Source: Haberlea rhodopensis
Lineage: Eukaryota > Streptophyta > Magnoliopsida > Lamiales > Gesneriaceae
Assembly (NCBI GenBank): GCA_907163345.1
Contig: CAJQUN010001162.1
Location: 33,455 to 97,454 of the forward strand
Reading direction: 5' to 3'
Length of the DNA stretch: 64,000 bases
The position numbers were made by a program, and so were the translations under genes. This document shows, piece by piece, positions 23,966 to 36,756 of this stretch. Under the pieces are notes generated by a model. It saw nothing but the letters and a program-made list of their open reading frames with translations. It had not been told where the DNA came from and did not search any database. The first letter of the stretch is position 1, and every line of letters starts with the position of its first letter.

Positions 23966-26167
23966 TGTGAGGGCCTGGTCCTAATCAGAGGTTTAATTAA
24001 CACACGATTGTTATTAACATAAACAACGGATTTAGTTAAAAACTTTCAAAAAGTGACCCTCGAAATTTTTCGCAATTTGTTTCTAAAACATTTCCGAATA
24101 GTGAAAATATGTAATTCCAGTTTTACATCTAACATGATATTCATCGCATAAGCATTACATATAATTTATCAGTAAAGTAATACTTAAAAATACAGATACT
24201 CAGGGCATACCCCGGTAATTTAAAACGTAAGTAAAAATACTAAACAACTACTGGGACTCAAAACATAAACCATATACCTGAGCTCGCTCGCAAGGAGCTC
24301 TGTATTTATCGATGCTTCGTCTCGAGCATCCACAATACGTCCACATGTACCACCTGTCATGCCCATACAACAAAGACATGACAGCCCCCCACGAATGGGG
24401 TCAGCACCCAGTACGAGAAACAGATAATATCACAGTGTATGACAAATAACATGCGATGCATGTCGTGCATGAATGCAAATGCATATGAAGGGTATCAAAT
24501 CTCGAATATCCATATCTCCGGAGTCCAAAGGAAGATCATCAATCAAATCATCATCATGCTCGGGCAGGATGTCGACACGCTCGTCGCTCCGATCTATCTC
24601 TCAGTCGAGCCATCGGCGGTCCATCATCCTCGTGTCTGGGCGACGTCGGCATGCTCATCGCTACGGCATCACTCAGCTCACTCTCTCCGCCGAGCCATTG
24701 GCGTACCCATCATCCCCAGACACGCATCACAGATACCAAAGAAAAGATATAGGTACCAAGAAACAAATCGATAGGATCAACATGACATGCTCAATGTCCA
24801 TGCGTGTCAATGCATCATGCAATATCATAATCTCATGTGATGCATCTCAAATCTCATGTCATCATATATCATGCAGTCAATGTACCATGTAATTCACATA
24901 CTGCAGATCAACTTATCACATAGTCACATAAGCAGCAAGTAATGACAAGTAAATCATATGCCAGACATTGTGATAAAACCCGTTTTCTACGTACCTCGGA
25001 CCAATGCTATATCTACCGAGTACTCCTCGAATAAATCTCGAGATCTGTTAACCTGATCATAATAGTTCCAAATACAACATAATGTCACATACTAGCCTTA
25101 AACTTATCACAATAAAACTCAAACTTAGACCCAAAACCAATTCTCTAAATTTCAGCCTGCGCAACCGAAGAGATCGGCTCCTAACTTGTCCGATACTTAA
25201 TAAAATCACATGGGTCTAATTTATTTTCAAAGATAACTCAAAAATGAACATTTCATCAGTTCAACGCATCTTCAAAATCGTTTATTTAGCCTAGGTAAAA
25301 TGGCCACGAACAATCTGCTGGAAAAACAGGACAATTCACCAAATTCCATCCTGACCCATTTTCGTATAAAAATCGTAATATATTCATATGACGTCCAAAT
25401 GACTTGAGGCTAGTGGGAAAATCACGAAAACCCAAAGTACTACAGTTCATTTTAACCACATGACTACAACGCATTTAGCTACAATTGTTGTATAGAACTC
25501 TAAGTCAGATTCAGTCGCTAAGAAGACCGAAAATGCAAAACTAGTTACTGCATGCAATACATTTCTGCTGAATCTTATGACAGCATGAGTTTCACTTCTT
25601 ATTTCATAATAAAACTCTAAAAATCGACCCAACCAGTATATATTCTAAGTTAAATACATATAGGTGATGATATACCTCCAAAGCCTTCAATACTCCCAAT
25701 TCCTTGAAGCTCTTCTTAATTCCTATCCAAATCCAAGCTTGCGTGCAAGATTTGAGCAAGTTTTGATGGAGGAAGAAGGGTGGAGTTTTTCGAATTCTTG
25801 GAGGGGAGAGGAGAGAAGGAATGTCTTGTTTGGAGATGAGAGAGATGAAGGGAAATCAGATTGTTAAAAATAATGGCAACCCCATGTCTTGATAAAGGTG
25901 AGGGGAGATGGGACCTATGTTGGGGAATGGAATTTTTAATCAATTTTTGTGCCAACTTTGCTCCATGTGTCCAACATGATGGTTGATGGTGTGATATGTT
26001 TTTAGTTGGCCGAAATTGATGCCCATAATATTAATTTTTGATGTATGTTATCTTGTTTAAAAATAAGGTGTTGTGCTCTGGAACACCTTAATTCGAAACT
26101 CGGCTTTTAGTCACCCGGGTTTGCTTAATCGGTAATTACCCTTATTAATTCGTAACGGGGTCTTACA
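23966..26167 (-). repeat. 5' LTR of Z
   Basis: 2202 bp, same ends as the 3' LTR. It shows the site without the W insertion and lacks the segment around 18610-18980. Target duplication CGTTC follows at 26168-26172. Confidence 0.9.
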
Positions 26168-26172
26168 CGTTC

Positions 26173-27549
26173 GAGGAGACGTCTCCGGGGGAATGCTCAA
26201 GATTGTGTAGTACTATGGTATTAGTACGAGCATTGTTAGAATGAGTATACTTTGTGTATACGGATTTCGTTTTGGTAGTTGTGGCATTGATGCACTATTA
26301 TGGACCAGTTGTGTAATTTATTGGTTCTGGGATATGGTTTGGTATAAATGTATCCGGGTTTTCCGAACGGCGGTTCGAGGTTGGAGGGTCATGGATTCAT
26401 GACACTTTCCTTATGAGGAAAGCTGTATTGTTATACCAAGCGATTGGGAATCTTTGGGAGATTCAATGAGTCGGTTTGTGCGGTGTTGATGTTGGAATCA
26501 CACCATTGGTCTTTGGTCTGTCAATCATTATTCTCCGCGAGGTGAGAATAGACGGGGATTGACAGTTGGTTTTGGGACTTTGGGTCTGATTGGAGATACC
26601 CGAGTCTATGCATGTGATGTTGGTACTTAGGCATGTATACCAGTGTGTATACGAATGCCAACATTTTATTGGGTTCTCGTCGAGCATCGGGTTAGTGTGC
26701 TTTGATGAATGAATCTCCGGTGGGAGATTGTATCACCTTGAGATTGGTAATCTCAATGGCACGATTTATTCTGAAGAATGATCGTGAGATTTGGTTGACT
26801 TTCCCCGAGGAGGAATTGTAGCAACTTGGGGTCATGGAAATTCATTTCTGGATAATATGATAGCCTCCCTGTTTTAGGATTGTTGAATCCTATGGTAAAC
26901 TAGGGATGGCCAATATTTGGATTGGTTTAGTGTCGTGGTTGACACGTGTGGCGGGAATACAATTGACTATCCTTTCGAGAACTTGAGACCTTGTGGAGTC
27001 TCGATAGTGTGTCTGGACCAAGATGTGGTTTCTTGGAACACACTGATGTAGACATCTTTAGAGATGTGTTTTATGTTGATCGATGGCCATGCTGTTGTCC
27101 AATCTATGTGCATTGTGGTGCAAATACTCCTTTGATGGAGATGGATCTGGAAAGCGGAAGTCGGATGCAGTAGGTACACTGTTGTGTGCCGGTGGTTTCC
27201 TTGGTAACGATGTGGATTTAACATCGTAGGCTAAATCATGGAGATATCATCGAGGCGATATCTATTTTGGGAATCACGAATGATTCGTTTGATTTGCAGT
27301 TATGGTTGGCTGACTGCTTTTGAGATGGTTAGCATTGGTGTATACTGTCGTTCTGTTGCGGTTGGTGATGTTTTGGGAGGCTTACCCCATTCCAGGTTTT
27401 GGTGCGAGGTGGGTGTCCTCGCGGTTGATGTGTCGTTCATGATATGTTCATGATTCGGCGATGTGATTCGTTTGGATTGTGTGGTCTCGGTGTTACATGG
27501 AGTACGCCTTGCAAATTTTGGGGACAAAATTTTATTAGTGGGGGATCGT
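26173..27549 (+). mobile_element. X1 interior, part 2, with polypurine tract
   Basis: Continuation of X1 after Z. It aligns in inverted order with X2 57111-58455, for example GAGACGTCTCC at 26176 and 58440. No gag or pol motif is readable in any frame. It ends in AGTGGGGGATCG, the polypurine tract, directly before the LTR. Confidence 0.75.
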
Positions 27550-27870
27550 TGTGATGCCCGGAAATTATTGATGTTAATCCCAGAGTGATAATGGTCCTTT
27601 ATGGATCTTAATTGTGGCAATTATCAATTGATAACGGTTTTGGGACTCCCGGGGATTTTAAATCCGGTATTTGGAGTCGTTGGGATGAGATTGTATTCTC
27701 ATCGTGGTGATAACCTTGGAATTTGGTTTTTGGTGGGATCTGAGGTCCGGAGTACTTTGTACTGGGGCTGGTAATGGAATTTGAGTTGGAGAGTTAATTA
27801 TTGAAAACAGATGATATTTAATGAATCGTGATGTATTTATGGAGGAGTCGTTATTTCGGAGCTTTGGAGC

Positions 27871-27878
27871 TATATATA
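27871..27878 (+). promoter_or_regulatory. TATA box of X1 LTR
   Basis: GCTATATATACC, followed within about 40 nt by a CT-rich tract as in Y and X2; a likely core promoter. Confidence 0.65.
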
Positions 27879-28259
27879 CCAAATAGACTCGGTGTTCCGT
27901 CATTGCACGGAATCTCCTCTCTCCCTCCCCTCTCTTCCAGCGATTCCCCCATCCCTCTTCCTTCCCCTTTTTCTCCCTTGATGAAAAATCGATGGAGGCT
28001 CGACTTGGGAACCGAATTTCTCGAATATAATAAGTTATTATCCATCCCTCGTAATTGTCTTCGATTTGAATGTGGTATTGTGTGATTTGGTTGTAATATG
28101 AGTTGGGTTTGAGTTTTGGAATTTTAAAGAATTTTGGGTTGGTTGGTTTGAGGAGTTTTAATGGTGTTTATTTTAAGGATTTATGTTGTATGGGGTGTAA
28201 GGATTGTTGTTGGGGAAAGTTTTGCAAGAAAAATGCCATTTTTGGCTGTTACAGGTCGA

Positions 28260-28460
28260 GGCGATCGATCCCTAGGGCGGGGCGATCGATCGCCGCGACG
28301 TTGAGGAAATTTGAGGAAGATGAACAGTGAGGCGATCGACCGCCTCAAATGAATCGATCGATAGCCATGAGGCAGTAGCCAAAATCACTGAGAGGCGATC
28401 GATCGCCCATGCCATTTTGCGAGGAGATCGATCGCCCGGGATGATGCAATCGATCGCCAG
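28260..28460 (+). repeat. GATCGATC palindrome array in X1 LTR
   Basis: Seven copies of GGCGATCGATCGCC or near variants, about 20-40 bp apart, some 710-910 bp into the LTR. Confidence 0.88.
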
Positions 28461-28685
28461 TGCCTATTTTTGGAGAATTATTTCGTGTTGAGTTTTCAAT
28501 GCATGCTTCGCTCGTGGTCTTTTAAAATGGTTAATCGTCACGAATGAAGATATAATTGGGGGTTGTGAACGTGCTTGGGCACGTGATTGCATGCTTGTGA
28601 TTAATTGTGAGTTATTTATGTGTTAGCACATAATTCATCGGGTCGTGGGACTCAGGCGAGGTCAGACTCGAACTACGGAATTATA

Positions 28686-28705
28686 AGGTACGTATGACGT
28701 ACGAG
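28686..28705 (+). promoter_or_regulatory. GTACGTA...ACGTACG core in X1 LTR
   Basis: AAGGTACGTATGACGTACGA, 1137 bp into the LTR, within about 10 bp of the offset found in T1 and T2. Confidence 0.5.
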
Positions 28706-28867
28706 CATAGCCTATTATAATGTTGCAACTGTAAAATGCATGGTATGTGGTATTTGCAATGAATGGTTATTGAAATGCATAGTATAAGGTACTTACTATA
28801 AATGGATAGTGTGATGCATGATATACGGTAATTACAATACATGGACATACATTGGGAATCATATGGT

Positions 28868-28980
28868 GCCGCTTTTGAGCGAGCAATGATTGGGATGTTG
28901 TCGCCGTTGAGCGACCATCGGTTATGACGCCGCTATTGTTAAGCGGGCGTGGGGTTAAAATGCCGCTATTGTAGAGCGAT
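28868..28980 (+). repeat. Hairpin array in X1 LTR
   Basis: Four hairpins in series: CGCT-TTTG-AGCG, GTCGC-CGTTGA-GCGAC, CCGCT-ATTGTTA-AGCGG and CGCT-ATTGTAG-AGCG. The stems differ in sequence but stay paired. The X2 copy keeps GTCGC/GCGAC with another loop near 55555. Confidence 0.8.
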
Positions 28981-29832
28981 CTATGATATAGAACTATGGA
29001 ATCATTGGCTAGATACATGTGATATCTATGGTACCCTATTCGATGATTTAATCCTATTTGATTATGGGACTGGTGTAACAAGAGTGGTTTTAGTTGATCA
29101 ATGAAATGATCAACTGGCTTTTGAGAATTTAATGGTTTGGTTATTTGAGAACAGGGACAATACAGGGGATCCCGGATGAGGATGATGTCATCCATGGAGT
29201 ATCATTTAAATTCATGGCATTTACATTCTGTAAATTATGAACTGCAATATTATGATTATTGGATTTGTGGTGTTGGTATGCTCACCCCGTGTGGGGACTG
29301 TCTCTGTTGGGGCAGGTGATACAGGTGTAGCAGCAGCTTTGGAGTTGAGCTCGGGTTGTTGATTAGAGGTACTTCCAGGATCGAGGTACCAGAGCTGGTT
29401 GAATAAGTACATAGATCCAGAGTTGAGATCGAGTTGTGCTTCCAGAATTGAAGTACCAGTAACGGTATCTGGTAGAGTATTTTATACATTAGATACATAC
29501 TCATTCATTGGGTGCTCTCATGTGAGTACGTCTTCACGTGTATATGGAATGTATAAATGGGCATGGTTTTCTCTCTTCATTTATGGTTTACATGCAATTA
29601 AATATGGAATTGCTAAATGAACTGAGAGTATGTTAGTGTATTATTAGGGTGCATATTATGAAAGTGGTTTTGGTTGGGGAAGTTGAATATTGTGGGGTTC
29701 TGATGCAAGAAATTTTATAGATGGTATATGATGTTATACTTGTATAGGGTTTCCTTCCCATGTTAATATGATTGTGTGCACAGCATGGATTAATACACTA
29801 ATAACGGGTAAAGGGCACGGGGGGTCCTTACA

Positions 29833-30640
29833 AAGATGGTCTATACTGAGCTGGTGTCCATGCTGATCCGACCGATTGAAATTATCGAGCTAGCCTTCCC
29901 AAGATTTCAGTCCATTCTGAAATACAAAAGAGAGCCCAGAAACCAAAATATGACTGTTTCAAGCTCGGGAATCATGCAGAATCTTTTCCAACTGGCATAT
30001 TCTTGTGTCGAACGTACATATCATTGTTTGGGGCTATAAATACAAATCTTGGAAGATCAAAAAAACTAATTGAAGATCAATCCAATGGAGATCAAAGCAA
30101 ACCCACTTGGGATTCAAAATGGGCAGCCTACAAAGAAGATACAAGCTTATATGAGAGCAAGCCAAGATTCTTAGGCACACGATCCTTGTTGTATCAGATC
30201 CATTGAGGGATAATTTTTGCCATCTATATTCGCTATATTCATTGTATTGAAAGCTTAAATAGATGAGTGAGTATCATTGAAACGGTTTGTGATTTATCAC
30301 GACCGTTTGAGAGGTCTTTGTATATGAGACATTAAAGAACGTACATTGTTGAGTTGCTAGGAGTTCTAGTTGGATGGAGAATGCCCAACTGGATCAGGTT
30401 TCTATAAAGAGTTGTATAAATCAAAGTCTTCAGTGAAATCCTTCCATGAGGTGGAAGAAGGGGGATACGTAGAAGGGTTACACCATCTTCGAACTTCCAT
30501 AAACAAATGTTTGTGTATTTACTTTACTTGCATATCTTTAAAATGGTTTCAAATGATTAATCGATTTTAGAGCAGTTTATATCGAGTATCTTCCGCTTGG
30601 TATATAAATCGAATTCGATATAATTTTCCAGTGCAATCAT
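29833..30640 (+). other. Leader/promoter-like fragment of a reverse-transcribing element
   Basis: GGCTATAAATAC (30034-30045) looks like a TATA box. It is followed by about 550 bp of leader-like sequence ending in a GGTGGAAGAAGGGGGATACG block and TTCGAACTTCCATAAACAAA, wording reminiscent of copia LTR or plant pararetrovirus leaders. No LTR ends, primer site or coding domain could be fixed. Origin uncertain; a degraded copia LTR is as likely as a pararetrovirus remnant. Confidence 0.3.
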
Positions 30641-33600
30641 TTCAAGAACACGAGCTCTTGAAGCTCAAGTTGGTTGAACTCGATGTGGGCTGGCCACCTA
30701 CCCCGATCGATACATTTATTTATATGCCTTTGGAATTTGGTAAGAATATTTTTATGTTAACTTTTATTTGACGTGTTTGCTAAACTTTATGTTAATTGAA
30801 GTAATATGTATTTGATATTAGTATGAGTTATACTATGATGATTCCAGTAACATGCTTTTATTTATATACTTCTTAAATTTGGTACGAATCTTTTTGTTGA
30901 TTTTACATGATTTTAGAATTTTAAAAATGTGAATTTAGTATTTTGTAATATAGTATATGTGTAATATACATAAAAATATGCATGTGTGACTCAGTCGTGT
31001 CGTGACCTGAAAATTTTAAAAATCCGTGTCACAATGACCGTATCATATCATATCAGTATCGTTGTGTTAGTGGATTTACATTGTCTAACACACTCATCAT
31101 AGGAGGTTAGATCCCCCACATTCATCTCTGGAGGTTATACCTCCAACATTCACCATAGGAGGTTGGATCTCACTTAGGTTCAGCATCGGGAGTAACTCGT
31201 CTCTCTACTATGAGCATCATTAGAGGTCAACAAATTTCTTCCTTTTCTGTTATCAATCTCTACATCCTTGCTCATGTTTCCCACACATGGAGCCAATTGA
31301 TATCACTAAAAAATGTGATGAACTCCAGATATCAATATAGAGATGAGATTACCTCATTTACTTCTCCGAAGCACAAGGTAGCAGCAACAATTTCGGACTT
31401 TGATCATAGGGTCACCTGAAATCGATGAACAAATGTGTGAATGGGGCAGAAAGTTTTTCCGGTGTATTTTGTTAGACGCTCAAGTCAACAAGAGAATATA
31501 GAAAATATGTGATGTAGAGTAAGTTATATGTTGTGAATGAATAAAAGTGACGATCAAACCTGGTGTTTATAGGTGAAGAGTTACCATGTGTGCAAACCTC
31601 TTTTCATGTTTATCAGGATCAGCTAATATAAAGAAAATATCTGATAAGATCTGACATATCACCCCAATATTTGACAAGGTTAACCAAATCTCGGAGATCT
31701 CGTTCCCATGAATACGAGATTGGTTGTTAAGATACGAGCCTATCTGATTAGTTGTAGGTATAAGGCTCGGTTGATGAGCTCACCTAAGTATCCACCAGGA
31801 TCTCGGGAGCTCGGCCGCATATTTTGGCATGCCGCCCCGAAGATTACCGTATAAAAGTATGGGAGGTCGAGATGTCGGCCATTTACCAGGAGGTTAACAT
31901 TGTTTTGGGAGATCGGCCTTAGTTTGGGAAATAGGCATTTTTTGGGAGGTCGGCCTTACTTGGGAGGTCAGTCATTCTGTCATGAGCAAATTATGGAAAT
32001 TGGTAGTAGGAGGTCATGAGATCTGGTTCATGAACTCTTTGAGAATAGGATGAGTCTGTATATTAAAGACAAAATTCGTGTGATTATTAGCATTCCATTT
32101 GTAATTCTTATCCATCACATTTCTCCTGCCTTTTCACGGTTCTTCACTTGAGATCCAGAGGAATTTCAAATTTGAAAACTACATAACTTATAGTTAACGA
32201 AAAAAAGAACTTAATAATTTTATAAAGGAAAAATACTTAGAAACCAAATAATACTTTCAAATTATTATTTTTCGTGAAGAAAAAACCCCATTCTAACACT
32301 TTAGATATTAAAAGCTTAAATTCTTGAAATCCAGCATTATCCAAAATATCTTTTAAATAGCTTGATTTTAAGAACATACTTTTAACGAAAAAAAATTTGA
32401 ACAAAGATATTTTAAATAATTTAATAAATCAGTACTTTTAACTATATATAGGACTGTGCACTTGCTAATTTATCAAAAACTTATGACTGATAGTACTTGT
32501 AAAATCATATTTTTTTTAACTTGTAGAGCAACACTAATTTACAAGAACATGTCATTTTGGCATGATATCAATATACCAAAAACTATAAATAAAAATATAA
32601 TAACACATTAAGAATCCTTTTAATTGTATAACAATCCAATCGTCTCTACTAGCCGGAAAAAAAATAATTCCTTGCCAATGTTACTCTTAACTAAATTAAG
32701 TTAATACATAATCATGATCAAAAGTAACTAAAGTAATTTTTTTACAAAATACTTGCTTGATAAAATTTCATCATGACAACTTTAAATTATTTTTTAATTA
32801 ATGTATTAATTATTATTTATTTCATTTATAAGGAAATAATCTTTTAACACTCGTAATTTCACACAAAATAAATATAAAATGCATCATAAAATGCAAATTA
32901 ATTAATTTATGAAATTACAAAATATTTGGAATATATTGAACTGCGGAATTTTAAAATATACTCGATATTTTACTAATAAATGATTTTACCTACAATTTGA
33001 GGAAAATTTTGTTGAATTTTGGCAAATTGATTTTTCAGGTACAAAAATCAATTTGGAACATGCAACGATTGCAATGTAGTTTTAGAACACAATTTTTTTA
33101 GCATATGTAGATGTTATTATTATGCCCATACAGGTAAGATTCGCCCACTAGAAATTTCATTTCCTCCAATAAAAGAAATCATTTTGCTCATGAAAACCCT
33201 CAACCTCAGAATGGTGACACTCGTTCATAGAGAGACTGAAAACTTTAAAAATGGATCAATCGGTTTGTCTAGACTTCTCAAATGTCAGCTGCAAGAAAAC
33301 TTCCTGTTAATGTTACCTGCCAAGTGAAAATCAATGTGTCGTTAATTATTCTCTTGTACATCATAAGTTGGCAAATTGAGTATTCCTATCTTAAGGCACG
33401 TCAAAATTACACAAACATCTTATTAGACCAATTTCCGTAAAACGGAGGTGGATGTAATACATCTTGGCATACTCGGAGGAGGTAGGTTTAAACACTTTCG
33501 AATATACTTGGTATATGATGCACGGACACTCCTAAAAATCACTTGGTGCAGTATCACACTTTTAGAACACCGACATCCCTCTTACATGTATCGGGCACGC

Positions 33601-34600
33601 CAGATGTCAGTCACTTCTAGAACACTGACACCCCTCGAACACGTATATTACGCGCCACATGGCGTGTCCTTAATTTAAAAATAAAAGAAAAAATTGGACA
33701 CCCGTGTCGAACACTTACGATGGGCGTATCCGACAAGGAATGGCACTTTTTGTGGTTAATTGTACAATTTAAAAAGTTTTTGACTAAATCAAATTTTGGG
33801 CATGCTTGTTAAACTTTATGATAATTGAATATACAATTTGTACTAATATGAGATACTATGATGATTTTAGTGACATGCATTTATTTATACACTTCTTAAA
33901 TTTGTTAAGAATATATCTGGTGTTATCTTTTATTTGAACGTACTTGTTAAACTTTATGTTAAATGAAGTAATACGCATTTAGTATTAGTATGGGTGATAT
34001 TATGATAATTCCAGTGACATAAATTTATTTATAAGCTTATTGAATTTGGTAAGAATATTTTGTTATTTATTTTACATGGTTTTATAATTTTTAAAAAATT
34101 GTATTTTGTAATATTTTGCATGTATAATATATATAAAAATATAAAATATATAGGCGTGCCCAAACCGTGTCGTATCCTTGAAATTTTGAAAGTCTGTGTG
34201 GTTGTGTCCGTGCCGCTGGGTTAGTGTCCGTACATCCTAGCTTGGGGTATAATTCATGCAACTCTAGATTTAGGCAAGTAATTACAAAATTTGTAGAGGA
34301 GTTCAGCGAAGTTGGATATTAGCAGAAGTACCTTTTCACCTAGTTTAAATGCAGGAAGACCCTTGTAAGGGCAGGTACTGCATCGAAAAGCATCACCAAG
34401 ACCACACTGCACAAACAGCATTCATTTATGAGATTATATAAGTGAAAAAGTCCGTTCTATAAACAAGCTACATAACCAATGAAGAACGAGACAATGAAAC
34501 TCGCACGTACCAACCAAACACAAGAATTCATCATATCTTGGACTCGCTTTTCAAAGACAGACATTAATTAAAAATGTTTTGCATATGACAGTCACTATGA
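30641..34600. other. AT-rich intergenic stretch with dispersed repeats
   Basis: No gene could be supported. A roughly 140-bp unit (GTTAAACTTTATGTTAA ... TTTATTTATA) occurs near 30775, 33805 and 33945 and ends in CGTGTCGT/CCGTGTC words near 31000 and 34170. GGAGGTT words cluster at 31100-31170. A block of GGGAGGTCGGCCTTA-like words lies at 31860-31975. GACAC/GTGTC words at 33510-33740 suggest a degenerate inverted-repeat element. The rest is low-complexity AT-rich DNA. Confidence 0.55.
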
Positions 34601-36650
34601 CTCAAATCAAGAGGGACACTTACAGAAAGTTGAAGAAGAACAATGGGGCCACCTTCGAAAGATATAAGCTTGCCAAGAAAGAAGCGAAGACAGCGGTTTG
34701 AGATGCTAGAGCTAAAGTCTACAAAGAAGTGTACGAATCAAGAGGGACGCTTACAGAAAATTGAAGAAGAACAATGGGGCCACCTTCGAAAGATATAAGC
34801 TTGCCAAGAAAGAAGCGAAGACAGCGGTTCGAGATGCTAGAGCTAAAGTCTACAAAAAAGTGTAAGATAAATTGGATACCAAGGAGGCAGAAAAAGATAT
34901 CTACAGGATTGCCCGAGCGAAGGAGAGGAATACAAGAGACTTATGTGCAGTGAAATGCATAAAAGATGAGAACCATAAAGTCTTGGTTCGAGATGAAGAC
35001 ATCAAAACAAAATGGAAGAATTATTTTAATAGCTTGTTCAACGGTGGCTTTAGCCAAGATTTAGGTGATCTTAACATCCATCAACATGATGTAAACCGTG
35101 AGTCTACTCGCAAAATTAGAGAATATGAGGTTAAAGAAGCTTTGAACAAAATGAAAGCACGAAGAGCAGTTGGTCCTGATGGAATCCCTATTGAAGTATG
35201 GAGATGTTTAGGACCGACGGGGATAACGTGGCTAACAGATCTATTTAACAAGATTTATAGGAGTAACAAAATTCCAAGTGAATGGAGAAAGAGTAATGTC
35301 ATCCCTATCTATAAGAATAAGGGTGACATTCAGAGTTGCACCAACTATCGTGGTATAAAACTCATGTGTCACACAATGAAGCTTTGAGAGAGGATAATTG
35401 AATGTCGTTTAAGGAGGGTGGTTAAGATATCGGAGAACCAATTTGGGTTTATGCCAGGACGGTCAACCACTGAAGCTATCCATTTACTTCGTCAACTTGT
35501 CGAGCGCTATCGTGAGAGGAGTAAAGATCTTCATATGATCTTTATAGACTTGGAGAAGGCCTACGATAAAGTACCAAGGGAGATATTATGGTGGGCTTTG
35601 ATGAAGAAAAAAGTTCACATCAAGTATGTCAATATAATCAAGGACATGTACGACGAAGTAACATCCAATGTGAGAACGTGCAGTGGGATGACAAGTGAGT
35701 TCTCGATCACTATTGGATTGCATCGAGGGTCTGTGTTGAGTCCTTTCCTGTTCGCCCTAGTGATGGATGAGATAACAAAAGACATACAAACTGAATTACC
35801 TTGGAATATACTTTTTGCTGACGATGTTGTGTTAATCGACGAGACAATGGCAGGGGTAAATGCCAAATTGGAGTTATGGAGAGAGACTTTGGAATCCAAG
35901 GGTTTTAGATTAAGTAGGTCTAAAACGGAATATATGAAGTGCAGATTTAGTGGTCGTTCCTTTCGGGATTCCGGTGTTGTAGCACTCGGTGGTCAAAAGG
36001 TATCGATGAGCAGCAAGTTTCGATACCTAGGTTCGGTTATCCAAAAGGATGGAGAGATTGACAGCGACGTTAACCACAGGATTCAGGATGGCTGGTTGAA
36101 ATGGAGAAACGCCACCGGAGTTCTATGCGATCGTAATATCCCGCTGAAATTGAAGGGAAAGTTTTATAGAACCGTCGTTAGACCAGCAATGTTGTATGTG
36201 ACGGAATGTTGGGCACCCAAGAGGAATCACATCCAAAAGATGAGTGTGGCAGAGATGTGTATGCTTCGTTGGATGTGCGGTAAAACCAGAAAAGATAAAA
36301 TAAGGAATGAAGATATTCGAGCTGAAGTAGGTGTAGTTTGTATAGAAGAGAAGATGCAAGAAAGCTGCTTACGCTGGTTTGGTCATGTTCGACATAGGCC
36401 CAGCAGTGCACCCGTGCGTCGAGTGGAGTCCATGGATTTCGGCCAGTTCACGAGAGCGAGAGGACGACCGAAGTGCTCGAAGTTATACGCAAAGATTTGG
36501 AGTGCAAGGGGATTACAGAAGATATGTTGACTGATAGAAGCGTTTGGAGAAGACTGACGCATGTGTCCGACCCGACTTGATTCTCTCTATTGTTCATGTA
36601 GCCTACCCCAATTCATTGGGGTTAAAGGCTTAGTTGTTGTTGTTGTGTTA
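34601..36650 (+). pseudogene. RTE-type LINE, 5'-truncated, broken ORF2
   Basis: Reverse transcriptase of a non-LTR element: AVGPDGIPIEVWRC, SNVIPIYKNKGDIQSC, NYRGIKLMCHTMKL, NQFGFMPGRSTTEAIH, IFIDLEKAYDKVPRE and the catalytic FADD near 35815. The endonuclease half is missing. Breaks: a 131-bp tandem duplication at the 5' end shifts the frame; a TGA at 35385-35387 sits where Trp is expected and the same frame continues to 36530; a frameshift near 36475 cuts off the conserved C-terminus, still readable in another frame up to 36580. The 3' end ATTCATTGGGGTTAAAGGC plus (TTG)n is the usual tail of plant RTE elements. Such elements copy themselves by target-primed reverse transcription; this copy cannot. 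Confidence 0.9.
34607..34868 (+). repeat. 131-bp tandem duplication inside the LINE
   Basis: 34607-34737 is repeated at 34738-34868 with a few changes, including CGA in the second copy where the first has TGA. 131 is not a multiple of three, so the duplication breaks the frame. Confidence 0.9.
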
Positions 36651-36692
36651 ACTTCTTGTTGTTGATAAGGAGCTCTTATAATGCTTTGATAA

Positions 36693-36724
36693 GGAACAAA
36701 ATCCTTATCAAAGCGATAATAACA
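36693..36724. repeat. Perfect short inverted repeat
   Basis: GCTTTGATAAGGA and its complement TCCTTATCAAAGC are separated by six bases, at the junction between the LINE tail and the copia gag fragment. It could be a short stem-loop or the end of a deleted element. Confidence 0.5.
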
Positions 36725-36756
36725 ATTTTCTACCACATGCCTAGGCATTCACAAAT

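Larger units (their letters stand above)
27550..29832 (+). repeat. 3' LTR of X1
   Basis: 2283 bp from TGTGATGCCCGG to GGGGGGTCCTTACA. It contains TATATATA at 27871, a CT-rich tract just after it (27910-27960), a GATCGATC array, the GTACGTA core (28686-28705) and a hairpin array (28868-28980). The X2 copy at 54632-57110 is the same family. Confidence 0.9.
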
